From positions 1 through 64,000 of the forward strand of contig JAUIRK010000509.1 of NCBI GenBank assembly GCA_030549495.1: 64,000 nucleotides of DNA, given 5' to 3'. Below are positions 10,801 to 22,779 of this stretch, piece by piece. Source of the DNA: Nectonema munidae (Eukaryota; Nematomorpha; Nectonematoida; Nectonematidae). Made by a program: the position numbers and the translations under genes. The notes beneath the pieces were generated by a model. That model did no database searches. It was not told the origin of the DNA and saw only the letters and a program-made list of their open reading frames with translations. Each line of letters starts with the position of its first letter. Position 1 is the stretch's first letter.

Positions 10801-13800
10801 TTCAACAAGTAATCATTTATTGATCATATAAAACATTTTTTACGACCGAAAAATTTCCCACTAGCTATTCACATTAAATTACATCACACGAACTTATCAA
10901 ATGCTTGGGGGCCTAGAAGTTAAGCAAGTTTTCTGATGGGGATTAATTTTGTCAAACATAAACTTAGCGAATAGCATTTCTGGCCTGGAAAAAATGTACC
11001 CATTGGAGACCAGTCTCGAGAGAGCCATATATTGAGCTAGCATAAACCAATATATCTGCATCATTTTTGGCCAATCAAATAAGCTGAGAACTTATAAGAG
11101 CCGGGAATTACTTTAGATAGAATAACTAAAATTTCTTAATTGACAAAAAATAAGCAACTCCGTTAGGATTGATAACCGCTATTATTGGCAGAGTAAAGAG
11201 GAGGCAAAATAATTCGTGTATTATTTGTCCCTTTTCCTCAATATTTTAGATGCTTTGGCTAGAAGCTCATTACTTAGAAGCAGAAAATATACGTGGACGA
11301 CCTCTTGGCCCCGTCGATAAATACCGGATTAGGAAGAAGTTTCCAATGCCTTCTAGCATTTATGATGGTGAGCACAAGACGCACTGCTTCAAGGAAAAAA
11401 CGCGAAATTTGTTGCGCGAATGGTATCTGCAGGACGCGTATCCAAACCCGGACAAGAAGAAGGAGCTGGCGGATTCCACCGGTTTAACGCCCGTCCAAGT
11501 AGGGAATTGGTTCAAGAATCGACGACAAAGAGACAGAGCTGCAGCCAATAAAAACAAGTACATTTGAATTATGATATATGATTGACGTATTATGACAGCT
11601 TTTTTTCGAAAAATTTGAAAATTGCAATGAGTGAAAAAAGAATTAGTCGATCAATTATAGAATCTCCAACCCAGATGTGCTTGGGTCAGAAATTTTTCAA
11701 TTGATATGAGATTCGGAAATTTTTATTTAGTGGTTGATTAATTAGTTGAGTTAATTCATTAGTTAGAATAATAGTATGCTTTATATATTTAATGCTGATA
11801 TTGATCAAGCTATTTTCAATTTGGTTTTGAAGTTAAAAATTTTGCTGAGAATTGATTACTTGTCAGGGAAAGTATACTAAGTCTCTTTATGTATTATACT
11901 ACAATATCCACAAAACTTAAATAATCATACTCCAAGTAAACAATATACAAAATATATTTATTTTTATTTAAGAGGAAATAATTTTTAAAAAATATATAAT
12001 TAGTATACAATTAATATTTATATAAAGGTTCTTTATATAATTTAAAAGTGTTTTAAAAAAATAAATGGTGAATCGATTTTAAAAAAAAGAAGGAGAACTA
12101 TAGTCAAAAATGACAAGTCTACTAATCGAGAGCAATACAAAAAATTAATTAACTAACTATTGGATTATATGAGAAATCTATCATTCATATATATATGAAT
12201 GATCATGTTCTAACTCTATGAGAATTTTCTGGAACAGAGTGCCCTCTCTAACCAAATAATCTTTCTTGCGTTGACGAATAATAACTTGTTTGTAAATGGA
12301 ACTTTAGTAATTTTATGGTTAATTTTCAATTTCAACCTAAAAAAGAATGTTAGTAACAGTCATATTTTTGGAACATATGGGCACGAAAGGGAGGGGGCGA
12401 GTATAGAAATAGCAAATTTTCAGGATCTCTTGAAAAATAATTTTAGGGGGCATCAATTTCTGGAAAGGCAGATTTGTTTGAAAATGTGAATTCAATTAGA
12501 ATATCCTAAATTGATAAAAAGGAAACTAAATTTTATTATTGCAAAGGAAAAGATTGGGATTTTGGGAACGACTACGTCATATTAATTAGTCAAATTTAAA
12601 AATATCTATTATTATATTCCCTCTAAAAAGCGGATGATTTCTTTTTGTAGGATAAAATTTCATTCCGCTCTTCTTATTATACAAGAGACAGGTGGGGTTT
12701 CTTTATCTCATTTTTGGATTTTCTCATTCAACCGCCATTTTCAGGTAATTTCACTTCGCAGAAATGGACTCTTCAAAAAATTATTTTTGAGTAATTGATT
12801 TCAGAAATAATAATTTTGAACAAAAATAATAGGGTTTCCTAGTTTAACGGCTTCAAACAAAAATACTCATAAATATATTCAGGCAGTTTGTTCTTCACAA
12901 CTTGTTTAAATAAGTTTGCTTGGTTATAAACTAGGTTTTTGTCCACACTTTTTGAACAATATGAATCTTAGCTTCCTTCCAATAAATAATAGGTAGGCAA
13001 AATGAAAGTCTGTAAGCGGATTCTTCAATAGCTCTCCAAATTTTTTCCTGGTCTAGCAATATTTACTCGCTTTTCGGAGTGTATTTTTAGCATAACATTT
13101 TAAAATTACCATCTGATTGGATAAAAGGTGAAGAATTAGACTTTTTAAGTCTTAAGTAATTTTACAACTACTGAATTAGCGCATGTTGTCACTTGTAATC
13201 CCATTATTATCCACCATGATAGAATGGAGCTGTTCACAAAGGATAATTTAGTCGGTGGTGTTAAACAACACACACGCACAATTCTTTGAGCACAAGTGTA
13301 AATAAACATGGAGTCGTGTAAGTAAGTATGCCAGGCCTCGAGAAACACTTTTCTAACGGATCACAAGCGTTCTAATTCCTCACCCCCTCTCCCTCCCAGA
13401 AAGAGTTCTCCGCTTTTCAATGCAACACGCAATCATTTCCCAATCCATTATTTAAGATGGCGCGTGTTTTCTCTAAGCATAATAAAAATGATGATGAAGA
13501 TGATGGTGATAATAACATTCATAATGACAGAGCGTTTCAACTTCTCTTATCCTTGGAATGAGGGAGTAGGAGCAGCGTTTAGCGAATTGTGTAAAGTTCT
13601 AACATGCAAAGCACATTCTATTCTTTGTTTACATTCTAACACCTTTACAATTATCTCGGTGTGTGTCTCTGTTTTGTAAATACCCGGAGAACAACAAATA
13701 TGCTTTTAATACACGGGAAATATGTCTTTTAGTAAAGAAGTTTACAAGATAAATAAATGCCTGAGTGTATCTTGGAATTGAAGCTTTTGATGTTCCAACC

Positions 13801-15124
13801 ACCCTCATCAACAATGTTCCATTTTGATGAACAAAATGATCCATGTCTCAAACAATGTTCCAACCTCCCTTTGTCTCTATATATTTATCACTTCAAATAT
13901 TTTTCCATCCAAAGCGCCATAAGCTGATCATTACTTGCTTTTTATCCCCAAATATTTATTATAGTATAATCCGGGGTTTTGCGTGTGCCCTGAAGTTTAT
14001 TGGATAACTTTCTATCAATTCAAGCTCAAGTTGAAACGCATAATTTGTAAAAAAAAAAAATTATTTTGTATCAAGCGTAAACAAATAATTTGGGGGAGAG
14101 AAATTTTTTAACAAAAAAATATTCAGAGGTATGAAGTAGAGTGGAACCTGAAGAGTATATGAAAAATACGCAACCATTTTTGAACCTTAGTAAGGTATAT
14201 ACAGAATTTTTATGAACACGTATATTTTCACTTTTGATGTCACTCAAGTAATATGACCTATTTCATTGGTAGAAAGTAATCCAATGAATTAAGGCGTGCA
14301 AACCATACGTGTATTTTTCGTAATAACTCGTTTACCAACCAATTTGCGAGCATCCATATTTAATATATAAATTGTACATCGTTTTTGAATTGACGAGAAT
14401 TGGAGTACTTTAAATATTAAAATAAAGTCTATTTTTAAGTTTAAGACTTTGAACTCAATATTCTAAACTTTTGTAAGTATACCATTTACCAAATAATAAG
14501 CATACATAACTTTGTTTAATCAAAAAAATCAATACTAAATTACGTTTTATATATAAAAGTTTTCTGTTCCACTCGTTAATTTCTCATCTGGATTAAGTAA
14601 AATATGCTGAAGCCAGATTCCAACCTGGAATTTTTGTGCTTCAAGGGAAGAAATTGCTCTCTTCCAATAATATGATATAATGTTTTTTATTGGGTAATGT
14701 TGGGTTTAATTAAAAAAAGGGATATTGTATTTTAATACTGTTGATTGTGTACAAATTAATGTGTTTCCATTTGTCGAATAGAAAGAACAAGTTTAGCATG
14801 CTGGCTATGAGCTCATCTCGAGGCAAAAGTATACAAATGCAAAATCATAGACGAATTTTTCCAGGCGCTATTCCTTCACTCAAAAGCAAGAAAGTGAATA
14901 TGAATCATGGTGTCATGACTTCCAGAAATGAAAGTCTCAATGCCAAAAAAGATGCGATCGATTATGAATCCAGTTCAGACGCTGAAAAAGATGAAAATGC
15001 TTCCAAGAAAGATGACAGCAGTCACAAAGAGGAGCAAGAGGAGGATTCTTTGTCGAGTGTGCAATCTCAGTCCACTCATTCAAATGATGGGGACGATGGA
15101 AAGGCGCTAAAAGTGGAGTTGTGA
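7565..15124 (+). CDS. optix: Six3/6-class homeobox transcription factor, three exons (join 7565-7879, 11250-11557, 14782-15124)
   Basis: Joined, the exons give 321 residues. A SIX protein-interaction domain lies at about residues 24-141 and a homeodomain at about 145-204, then an acidic, serine-rich tail. The homeodomain has [29 protein letters not shown] and the K-T-H-C-F-K-E-K start of the Six3/6 (optix) subgroup; Six1/2 and Six4/5 differ here. [15 protein letters not shown] is the Six3/6 helix that binds Groucho corepressors in studied relatives. Members act in the nucleus in anterior head, eye and brain patterning. Exon borders fall in phases 0 and 2 and the frames join without a stop. 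The first ATG in the open frame is 7565. Exons 1 and 2 are secure; exon 3 is inferred from frame, splice site and composition. Confidence 0.9.
8816..9119. repeat. two long G tracts and a GGGGCAAG hairpin
   Basis: A run of 16 G at 8816-8831 and a run of 11 G at 9097-9107 lie 265 bp apart. The second sits in the loop of a perfect 11-bp inverted repeat, TTGGGGCAAGT (9049-9059) and ACTTGCCCCAA (9109-9119). Probably part of a non-autonomous element whose ends I cannot define. Confidence 0.5.
9660..9785 (-). mobile_element. tRNA-derived SINE
   Basis: Read on the minus strand it starts GTGAGTATGGTTGGTTAGATGC, an A-box-like stretch, followed by a canonical B box GGTTCGATCC: the two internal RNA polymerase III promoter elements of a tRNA. 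A tRNA-unrelated body follows, ending near GAAAACACCC. A second copy of the whole unit lies at 55042-55168, also on the minus strand, so this is a dispersed family and not a tRNA gene. Confidence 0.8.
10005..10225 (+). repeat. diverged dispersed repeat, copy C
   Basis: Parallels 6145-6350 through several shared blocks (for example GTGATGTTCCAGCTGAA). Old, non-coding here, class unknown. Confidence 0.55.
11250..11557 (+). CDS. optix: optix exon 2: end of the SIX domain and the whole homeodomain
   Basis: Starts right after the acceptor TTTTAG with [19 protein letters not shown], continuing KLQ from exon 1 as in all Six3/6 proteins. It runs through [15 protein letters not shown] and the homeodomain to RAAANKN. 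A donor GTACAT at 11558 leaves two bases of a lysine codon. If not spliced, translation would stop five codons later at 11567, giving a tail-less 211-residue protein. Confidence 0.93.
11558..14781 (+). other. optix intron 2 (3224 bp), nothing recognised inside
   Basis: From donor GTACAT to acceptor CGAATAG. Short TTAGTTAG-like clusters occur near 11735-11765, and 13150-13950 is somewhat less AT-rich, which may reflect regulatory DNA. No elements with clear ends and no other coding exon were seen. Confidence 0.55.
14782..15124 (+). CDS. optix: optix exon 3: acidic serine-rich C-terminal tail
   Basis: The first base completes the split lysine codon, then [15 protein letters not shown] follows in frame for 114 codons to TGA at 15122-15124. 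The tail is low-complexity and acidic ([20 protein letters not shown], then [12 protein letters not shown]), a common make-up for disordered tails of transcription factors. I recognise no homology to other Six3/6 tails. Support comes from exact phase, an acceptor at 14780-14781, and an open frame with fewer AT-rich codons than its surroundings. Confidence 0.6.
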
Positions 15125-15319
15125 GGGAATTGAAGAGACACTTCTTTTATGTTGCACTTGAAATTTGCGTTTGGTTTTTTGTTTGAAATGAGAATTTGTT
15201 GTGAACAGATTTACACGTCTACTTGAATTATTTATTTCGCCTTTTCATATACAGACACATACACATATATTTACGTTTTTTGTGGAAAAAACACTAAAAA
15301 ATCTAAAATTGTTTATTTT

Positions 15320-15325
15320 AATAAA
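15320..15325 (+). terminator. possible polyadenylation signal of optix
   Basis: AATAAA lies 196 bp after the stop codon in AT-rich 3' sequence. Plausible, but such motifs are common by chance here. Confidence 0.3.
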
Positions 15326-16041
15326 TTTATTATCAAAGCGATTACATTTTAGTTTCTCTAGTCCAATCAATTTTGCGCAATAAGAAATATTTTTGAAAGA
15401 CTTTTTATATTCACAAAATTGTCACAAGGTGTTACACTGAAATTTGTTGCCTGTATTTTAAATGAGATAGAATAAAAGTTTGAAGAGAAATGTCTTAGAA
15501 ATAGAACGCTAAACATTGTGTTTGAATTCTAAATGACTTATAAACTAAACGCGCTTCAAAAAGTGAGACAAAATGGGCATCTCAAAAAGTTTATGACACA
15601 AAACATGAACTTTGTTTTTCTATAAAGATATTTAACGTCTTGAGGAATTGTAGCGTTTAAACTTAATTAAAAATGTGTAATAACTTTTACAAATAATAGT
15701 TTTCACTAATTATAGAGTTTAAGAAAATGAATTTAGAATTATAATATATACCTTATGTATTTAAAATCTTATTTTTAAATTTCTCTATAGTTAAATATTT
15801 GGAGATCGAACTGAAACTTAGAAACAGACATAGAACTTTCTAAATAGACTGTGCAGACAACGGGCTTCAACCTTTATTGACAAGTGAGAGTAAGAAGCGT
15901 TGAAGCAAGCAGTGAGTTCAAGGTTATTGACAAAGCCATACCATATAGAAGTTTGTTTTGAAATGACCTTCAACTATTTGGTTCGCAATTGTTATTCAAT
16001 TTTCTGTTTTTGTCAGAATAAAATATGTTCAGCCCAATTCT
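15326..16041. other. gene-free stretch, nothing recognised
   Basis: 3' flank of the homeobox gene. No coding sequence or element ends seen. Confidence 0.5.
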
Positions 16042-16760
16042 AAGAAGAAGAAGAAGAACTTTATTTCAAAACATTAAAAGGATCATTAATAAAAAGAAAA
16101 TACAAATTTTTGTATAGATCAAGATTAGTAAAATTAGAGATAAAAATTTCATTGATGAGGTTAGCTTCCAAAGGTTTTTATAAACCGCTTTAGGAATGTC
16201 TAACACAATTAATTAAAAAAATATATAAATAAAATTAAAAAAAAACATCAATAAAAATGAATCACAAAAATTTACAGGAAAAAGAGCTTTTCTTAGAGCC
16301 GACAATTCTCTCTGGATAGCCAGAGATTACTTTCTCTCTGAAGAGTTTTTTGAATTTTTTAACTGATGAACAGCTTTCTCCAATTGTAGGACGAGAGACT
16401 TCATAAAATACAGGCACTTTATACATCACCGATTGATTGGAGAGTTGAAGTCGGTAAGAAGGTTTGACTAACCTTGAAGGTGTTCGAAAAGAATAAGCTA
16501 TCCTTTCATTATACTTTATTATGCCTTGAAAAAGATTATGCGCGGTTTGATCTAGATTCTAGACAGTGAAGCAAAACGACTCCAAGTTTCAAATTATAGA
16601 GGTCTTTTGTTTTAACCAATCCCGGTTCTCTGAAGATATGGCTTGAGTGTGAAAATTTATTTAAATTAACAACAATTTTGAGTGCTTTACGATTTATTTT
16701 TAAAATTTTTTTTACTTCTAAATAAATGCATTTCTAAAATAGTGAAAGACCTCCATCCAC
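16042..16760 (-). mobile_element. CR1-like LINE 3' fragment, (CTT)n-tailed
   Basis: On the minus strand the order is a broken frame with HSSHIFREPGLVKTKDLYNL and LKLGVVLLHCL (about 16560-16640), then AHNLFQGIIKYNERIAYS and KKFKKLFREKVI (to about 16320), then an AATAAA and five to six CTT units (16042-16058). The first part matches the end of CR1-type second ORFs (the SHT...LKLxDLYNLQLG region). Several frame changes; inactive. Confidence 0.6.
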
Positions 16761-17036
16761 AATTTAATATTATTTTCCTCATCTCCAAATTTACATATCG
16801 TTTGGAAACGCAATCTTTGAAACTTGAATCCGATGCAATGCTGAATTACTCGAGATTCAAAGTTAGTAAAATCTGTTATGCTAATTAGTGACATGAAATC
16901 TCAAATGAGCAAAGTACAATTTAAAATCAGTTTGTTCACTAACTTTTTCTAACCTCTTCAAAACTTAGTATAATTCATCTGATTGAACAATAAAAGGCTT
17001 CTATTCATTCTATTTTGGATTCTTTTCAAACTTGTG

Positions 17037-17241
17037 TATAATATTTCTGGAAGTTATAAAAAGTAAATTCAGAAGTACAATGTCTTTATTCAAATAAGAT
17101 TTTTTGGAGATAAATTTTCGAACTCTATCTTCATCGACTGATCTCTTCAACTATACGAACTGGAGGAGAAAATTTATCTCTAAAAAATTTATTTGAATAA
17201 AGACATTGTATACTTCTGAATTTACTTTTTATAATATTTCT
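17037..17241. mobile_element. short foldback element with 12-bp flanking direct repeats
   Basis: Sequence from about 17055 to 17120 reappears inverted at about 17168-17233 (for example AGTAAATTCAGAAGTA against TACTTCTGAATTTACT), making a long hairpin with a loop of some 50 bp. TATAATATTTCT occurs on both sides, at 17037-17048 and 17230-17241, and may be a target-site duplication. No coding capacity; family unknown. Confidence 0.6.
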
Positions 17242-17319
17242 ACTATGTGTTATTAGTTTTGTAAATAGCATTATAGTTGTTGTAGCAGACTATTTGCAAA
17301 GATTTCCTCCAAAAGCCTT

Positions 17320-17945
17320 AATATAAGCCTAGGATTGATGATTGAGACAAAGTTTAATTTTAATATACATGTTTCGACTGTTGTGAAAAAAAGCATATTC
17401 CACGATACATATGTTGAAAAACACTCTCCTAATATCAAATAATGGAGTTGCTATCTATACCTTTTCAAGTCCTTGGTAAGACCAATCCTCGAATACGCAA
17501 GCGTGATTTATGGCAGTTCTTTTGCTAGTGATGTTAAGAAGATTGAAAAAGTTCAAAAAAAGTTTACTAGAAGTTTACATGGCATGAGAAATATTTCCTA
17601 CTCTGAAAGAATGAACATTTTAAACTTACCTTCCCTTCACTTCACTTCACTACAGAATAAAAAGAAATGAAATGACCACCATTTCCAACATTATAAAGAA
17701 GAATATGAAAATAAAAGAAGAGGCTTTGCCTGAGTTTTCTGCAAGAATTTCTCGAACCCATTGCTACAAGTTTAAATCTGAAAGTTTTCAAAACAACCAC
17801 CGCCAAACTTATTTAACACAAAGAGCCTTTGATGATAATTGGAATTCCCTTTGCCGGGTGGAGTCGTTAATTCTCTTACAGTCAACGATTTTAAAAACAA
17901 ACTTGATTCATTTTGGCAGTCTATAGAATATTATATTTTAATATT
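17320..17945 (+). mobile_element. LINE ORF2 C-terminal fragment (Jockey/CR1-like)
   Basis: In order: DLGLMIETKFNFNIHV, the usual LG-x-x-x-D-x-KL-x-F block; then LVRPILEYASVIYG, KKIEKVQKKFTRSLHGM and YSERMNILNLPSL (17470-17640); then after a frame change RTHCYKFK, YLTQRAFDDNWNSL and the FK-x-x-LxxFW end (about 17755-17925). These are standard after the reverse transcriptase of Jockey/CR1-type LINEs. The catalytic part is absent and there are at least two frame breaks. Confidence 0.75.
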
Positions 17946-19480
17946 TAATAGAATCAAGAGACAAATTTTACAGGCATCTACCTCTATTTTGCCTAAATAA
18001 ATATGATATGTTGTAATCTTATGGATATGATCATTATTCACTAATCTTTTAAATAAGTAATTCTGGTTAGTTACTAACTAGACTATAGTTAGTGAATGTT
18101 ACTAACACTTTACTGAATCTATAGACAATGATACTCATTTTAAGTACGTGAGTGATAGTAAAAAATTTGTGTGGCTCGCCATTTTAAAATTGCCGGTTGG
18201 TTTTATTGATCACAACAACCTTTCATCAGGGCAAACTTGTTCCATCAAAAAGTCGAAAGAACTTGAAGGGGAAATTTTTATGTATTTTATATCGTTGGTA
18301 GCAAGCAATGAAGACATGGATATACTATGAGATTTCAAATAAATTTGAGTTGTTTTACTATTGAGTTTTTCAGCATCAAATGTTTTAAAAATTTTATGCA
18401 TACTTTACTTTTATCAAATTATGATGTTTTGTGTTCCATTAAAAATTGTTACGCAGGTAATAACTGAATTCATTAATTGTAAATATTTACAATGTGTAAT
18501 ATATATGTAATTTCCATTTTTATTATATACCCGTTGTTAAGTTCTCAATACTTTATTTTGACTTTATGACTGTTCCCTTTTTGTGCATAATTTTAATGTA
18601 CCTGTCATATAGCGGTCATTTCTGACTTTTTGTGTAGTAGTTTTTCCACTGTTAAATCTTAGTTTTTTTTTCTCTCATAATATTTTTTTAATTCTATTAT
18701 TAATTTAAATGACAAATATAATTAATAAAATTCTTCAAAAATGAATCCAATCTTTTATACTTTGACTTTTCAAGTTCTCTGTACGTGAAGCCGAAATTTT
18801 ACATTCTCCTTCGTAGAATGTCTTATTCAGCATTCATCAAAATCTAAAGTTTTCACTATATAAAATTGTTAAGTTTTCACTTGCTTATGTATTTTTTGTG
18901 ATGATATATTTTACCATGAAATTAAAATCCTATATAAAGCATTTTATGTTCTAAATAGCCTTTTTAAGTTGTAAAATGTTTTTGAGTTTTTTGAAATGGA
19001 TTAAAATTAAATGTTTTTGTTGGAAAAAAATATGAGAATTTAAATTGTAAAAATTTTATTTAATAAACGATCATTTAGAACTTAAAAAAGGACAATTTAG
19101 AACTTAAAAATGATAATTTAAAATGATACATATATACTATATGTAAAAAGAATGATGATAGCCTAACAGAAAGCTTAGATTTTATAACAAAAAATATAAA
19201 TTAATCAACATTCTTTGCTCCCATCCATCTACTCAGTTATCAACTTTCCATTTCCCGCCCGTATATTTCGAAAACAAATCTAGTCGGCTCATAGTGGAGT
19301 TGAGAATCCGAAACTGCAAGCGTTTTAAGACAATGTCACTCAAAGAGCATAAAAACCGGCTGAATTCTTTTTTGATTCCAAAAGAACCTAAATCCTAGTA
19401 AAGAATAAATTAGTATTTAGATTTCAAGATCTATTAAACCACAGAAAAACATACAGAGAGAGTTGGTCGAATTTATTTAG
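17946..19480. other. gene-free stretch with a short repeat at 19070-19125
   Basis: Mostly AT-rich sequence without recognisable genes. 19070-19125 contains AATTTAGAACTTAAAAA-type units that also make up the minisatellite at 48596-48741, so both may derive from one element. Confidence 0.4.
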
Positions 19481-19631
19481 TTTTATTGACAATAAAGCCA
19501 ATAAGCAGTGAATCAGAAAGAGGATTTTCAATTGCTTCTATGCCCCTTTCAAAAACAAGAACAAGACTTCCTCACGATACTTTGAAGGCTCTAGTGTTTC
19601 TAAGAAGTTACTTCCCGAACAAATTAATTTG
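19481..19631 (+). pseudogene. hAT transposase C-terminal dimerisation fragment
   Basis: The open frame reads TIKPISSESERGFSIAS, then LSKTRTRLPHDTLKALVFLR and SYFPNKLI before a TGA at 19629-19631. This is the extreme C-terminus of a hAT transposase (SSxSERxFS followed by TRxRL..ETLKALVFLRSY). The upstream catalytic domain is not recognisable, so the copy is truncated. Confidence 0.7.
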
Positions 19632-21500
19632 ATCATTTTTCCAAATTTTTGAAAATTAGGCCTTTTCTGCTTCATATTAAATGGTTTATGCAACCGTAGG
19701 AACTCCTAAATCTACGTAATCGTTTCAACGACTCACGCTTGAAAAAGACCAAGGGATTATTTCTAAGTCCAAGTAACGATATTCTTGGAAGAGAGAATCT
19801 CAACTTAGAACTACAGAGAAGTTGTTACAGAGGAAAGGGATGAATGGTGTGATGTACTACTACACCTTGTATTACAGACTTTTTAATCAAAAAGCATATA
19901 CAGATCATACTCTATTAATCATAAAAAGAATATAAGGACAACTGTAAAAATGAAAATGTGATTTTTCAAGATTTCTAAAAGCGAAAGGATGGATGGATAA
20001 TAATCGTATTAATGTCAAATCCTTGAGATAAGAACTGTAGAATGAGCTCTCACACCTGCTCCCAACACACTCTCAAGACTTTTCTAGTACAGTAAAATAC
20101 GAAATTGGCCAGATTTCTTAGAAAAGAAAAAGAGTTTAACCATCTCCTCATACAAATATATACATCTAATAGGTTTGTGTGTGTGTGTGTGTGTGTTTAA
20201 CTTTATTATATAAATACACATGATCTAAAAATGTGTGTATGTGTATTAATGAAATTAATAATGGAATCATTGATTAACACTGATATATTATATATAATAT
20301 TGTATGTATATAATATATAAGTATCTTTAGTACTTAAGAAAAAGATCATTGAAAATTTGTTATAATGGTGACATTAGTATTATACCAAGATATGATGATG
20401 TATGCGATTATGTAATGGCTTTGATTATATCAATGCTGTCAATATATACAAGAACACAATACGCTACAAATTAAATGAGGATGTAACAAAGAGAGCTAAT
20501 TGCAACATATAATATCTGCGCATTCAAGCACTTCTCCAATACTTCATATGCGTCGTGCTCGTGAAAATGCGAAATAAAACATTTTGCTCCGCGTATTTCA
20601 GCTTTTCTTTCACATTTTCACTCAACACCACCATATTTATTGCATGCAATGAGAGAAGGGATCCCTTTTCTTTACTCGGATTCAATATGTTACCATTTGT
20701 TGTCAAATCAACAGTAATCGCGCCTGATTGGAGGAAACATTGAGATGTAATAACAATACAGAATCCAGCCCGGGGGAAAGGAAGCGAATGACCTTTGATT
20801 AAAAGATGAAATCATTAAGTATTCTGGGGTAGGGCTAAATTTGAAACCAGTTGATTGGCCCAATTTTGCGGCAAGGTCCACTTGGAAACCAGTGTCCGAT
20901 AAAATAAAAATCACCTGTTTTAAGTTAAATAAAACTCATTAAGAAGGAAAAACAGATGTTTAATTTTCAAAAAACTGGTGTTTAAATGATTTAGAAAAAG
21001 TAGAATGCTTTGAGAACTCATTATTTCAGATATGCTTTAAAAGCACTCAATACACATATGTCATTTGTAAGATTGATTAAGCGTAAATTTACAGTCTCTT
21101 AAAAAATTTTCTTAGCTTAGAGTAAAAAAATGCTTAGTAAAAATGCTCACAACGTCGTCTTCTGTTTCAAAAGAGGCTGCATTTTTTAAGAGTTACAAAA
21201 ATGAATTATCTCGACCATACTCTTCTTGGGGATGCCCGCCTCTTTCAGCTTGGCAATTTATTAATTTTTTTAACAAAGAATTCTACATTTAATCAATCTT
21301 CACTCTTTTAAACGAAACAACTACACATAGAAGTTAGCAAATAGAAGAGGAGGGCACCGCATTCAGTCTGAAGACTTGAAAGATGGACACAGGGTTGCAG
21401 GAAGTAGTTTGTTTGCTCTGTCATTGAAAAGAGGGGAGATACATGATTAACTTGTCTTTTGTTTTCCTTTCAATTTAAAAGAAAGGAAGAGAAGAACGTC
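19632..21500. other. gene-free stretch; (TG)n at 20175-20197
   Basis: Contains a short pure (TG)11 tract and AT-rich dinucleotide runs near 20283-20320. Minus-strand frames at 20524-20914 have no recognisable family or splice context. Confidence 0.45.
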
Positions 21501-21563
21501 GGTAAACATCGTTTCGTGATTGATTAATTTAAGTGTTAGAGCTTTGAGCGACTCAGGTGAAGA

Positions 21564-21594
21564 ATGATGGACATTGTTTTCGACATAGAAACGG
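21564..21594 (+). CDS. candidate first coding mini-exon of an unknown gene
   Basis: Two in-frame ATGs open MMDIVFDIETG, and the frame runs into an excellent donor (ACGG followed by GTGAGT at 21595). The 80 bp before the ATG are less AT-rich and free of ATG, as expected for a 5' leader. No matching downstream exon was found in the window, so this is only a candidate; a chance ATG plus GTGAGT is the alternative. Confidence 0.22.
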
Positions 21595-22244
21595 GTGAGT
21601 CAACTTCACAGTCTCAATGTTTGCTTACTAATTAATCATATATCAAGAAGAGCGTGGGAACGGAAGCTAGTTGGCGGTAAGGTTGGCGTTCAAGGAGATT
21701 GAGCTAGAGGCTGGTAACCGACATATATCAGCGATATTATTTTTATTATACTTCAGAAATTTGGGAAAAAAAGTCGTGATAGTTGAAATATTTTTTGAAA
21801 TAAATCTTTTTTACATATAGGACAATTTTTAAAAACTATAAGTGAAATTCATCCCAATCTTTTAGATCAATTTTTACTTATAAATTGTATATATTTAGAT
21901 ACATAATAATTCATTATCCGATATTTAAATAATTTTTACCCATTTTTCGCGTATTACATATTTTAGCATGTTGATTTTTATGTTTCCTGCAGATTGCTCA
22001 ATTCTCAATCTTTTATCATCGAGTTTGTGAGAAGTATGAAACAAAACTCATTTTTTTTTGTGAAATCAAATTAAAATATTCAGCTAAATTAAATATTAAT
22101 TAAATATAATATAAAAAAAATAAACTAATTAAATATTAGCCTTTTGTTAAAACCAGATTTGTGGAGTCGCACTATTCTACTTTTTTTTTATTGTGCAGCG
22201 ATTAATTGATCTGATTGATACATTAGTTTAGTAATTCAATTGGT

Positions 22245-22466
22245 TTGCATATAGACATTATTAGACAAGTATATCAGAAAGTGTTTCTCAATCTTTTTCC
22301 ATTCCCTTTGAAATTTGGATCCTCTATATTAGTTAGAGAGTCATATTATTTAGTTAGTGTTGAGCGCTTATTCTCTGCACTCAGAATAATTAAATCAGAT
22401 GTACGTAGCAGAGTTAAGGAAGATTTGTTGGAAGCCATACTTTTTTTAAGAAATAATTTCCAATAA
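22245..22466 (+). pseudogene. hAT transposase C-terminal fragment, different subfamily
   Basis: The frame ends VSVERLFSALRIIKSDVRS, RVKEDLLEAILFLR, NNFQ, then TAA. This is the hAT dimerisation helix of the SVERLFSALxIIxSDLR type, clearly distinct from the copies at 5380 and 19481. The residues before it (about 22245-22350) do not look like transposase and may be a second insertion, since CAGAAAGTGTTTCTCAATC resembles a hAT terminus. Confidence 0.65.
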
Positions 22467-22779
22467 ATTCTTTATTTTAATTTTTGAATAATATTTTTTA
22501 TTTGTAACTATAGTTAGGTATTAATTTCATACAGAATTATTTGAGAAATTTTAAACTTATTAGAGTTTTCAAATTGTAATGAACAAACTAAATGATAAAA
22601 ATAATTATGACTAAATAAATTCAAAAAAAAAGTTGATATTAAAATAGCAGCATAGATAAAAATGATATTTAAACAAAGCATGTAGACTAGATTTAAAGTT
22701 AAAACTTTTCAAGTTTGATTTGGAGACCATTTTTACAAAAATGGAGACAACTTTTCTTTCAATGAAGAAATCGGAATCT

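Larger units (their letters stand above)
7880..11249 (+). other. optix intron 1 (3370 bp)
   Basis: Bounded by GTAGCG and a pyrimidine-rich TTTTAG acceptor at 11244-11249. It holds a G-tract element (8816-9119), an inverted SINE (9660-9785) and copy C of a diverged repeat (about 10005-10225). No coding sequence was recognised inside. Confidence 0.8.

Noticed and set aside
11250-11567. Homeobox exon as a complete 105-residue protein
   Set aside because: It lacks the first part of the SIX domain, which is encoded in phase at 7565-7879.
20524-20914. Minus-strand frames at 20524-20914 as exons
   Set aside because: No family match and no convincing splice borders on both sides.
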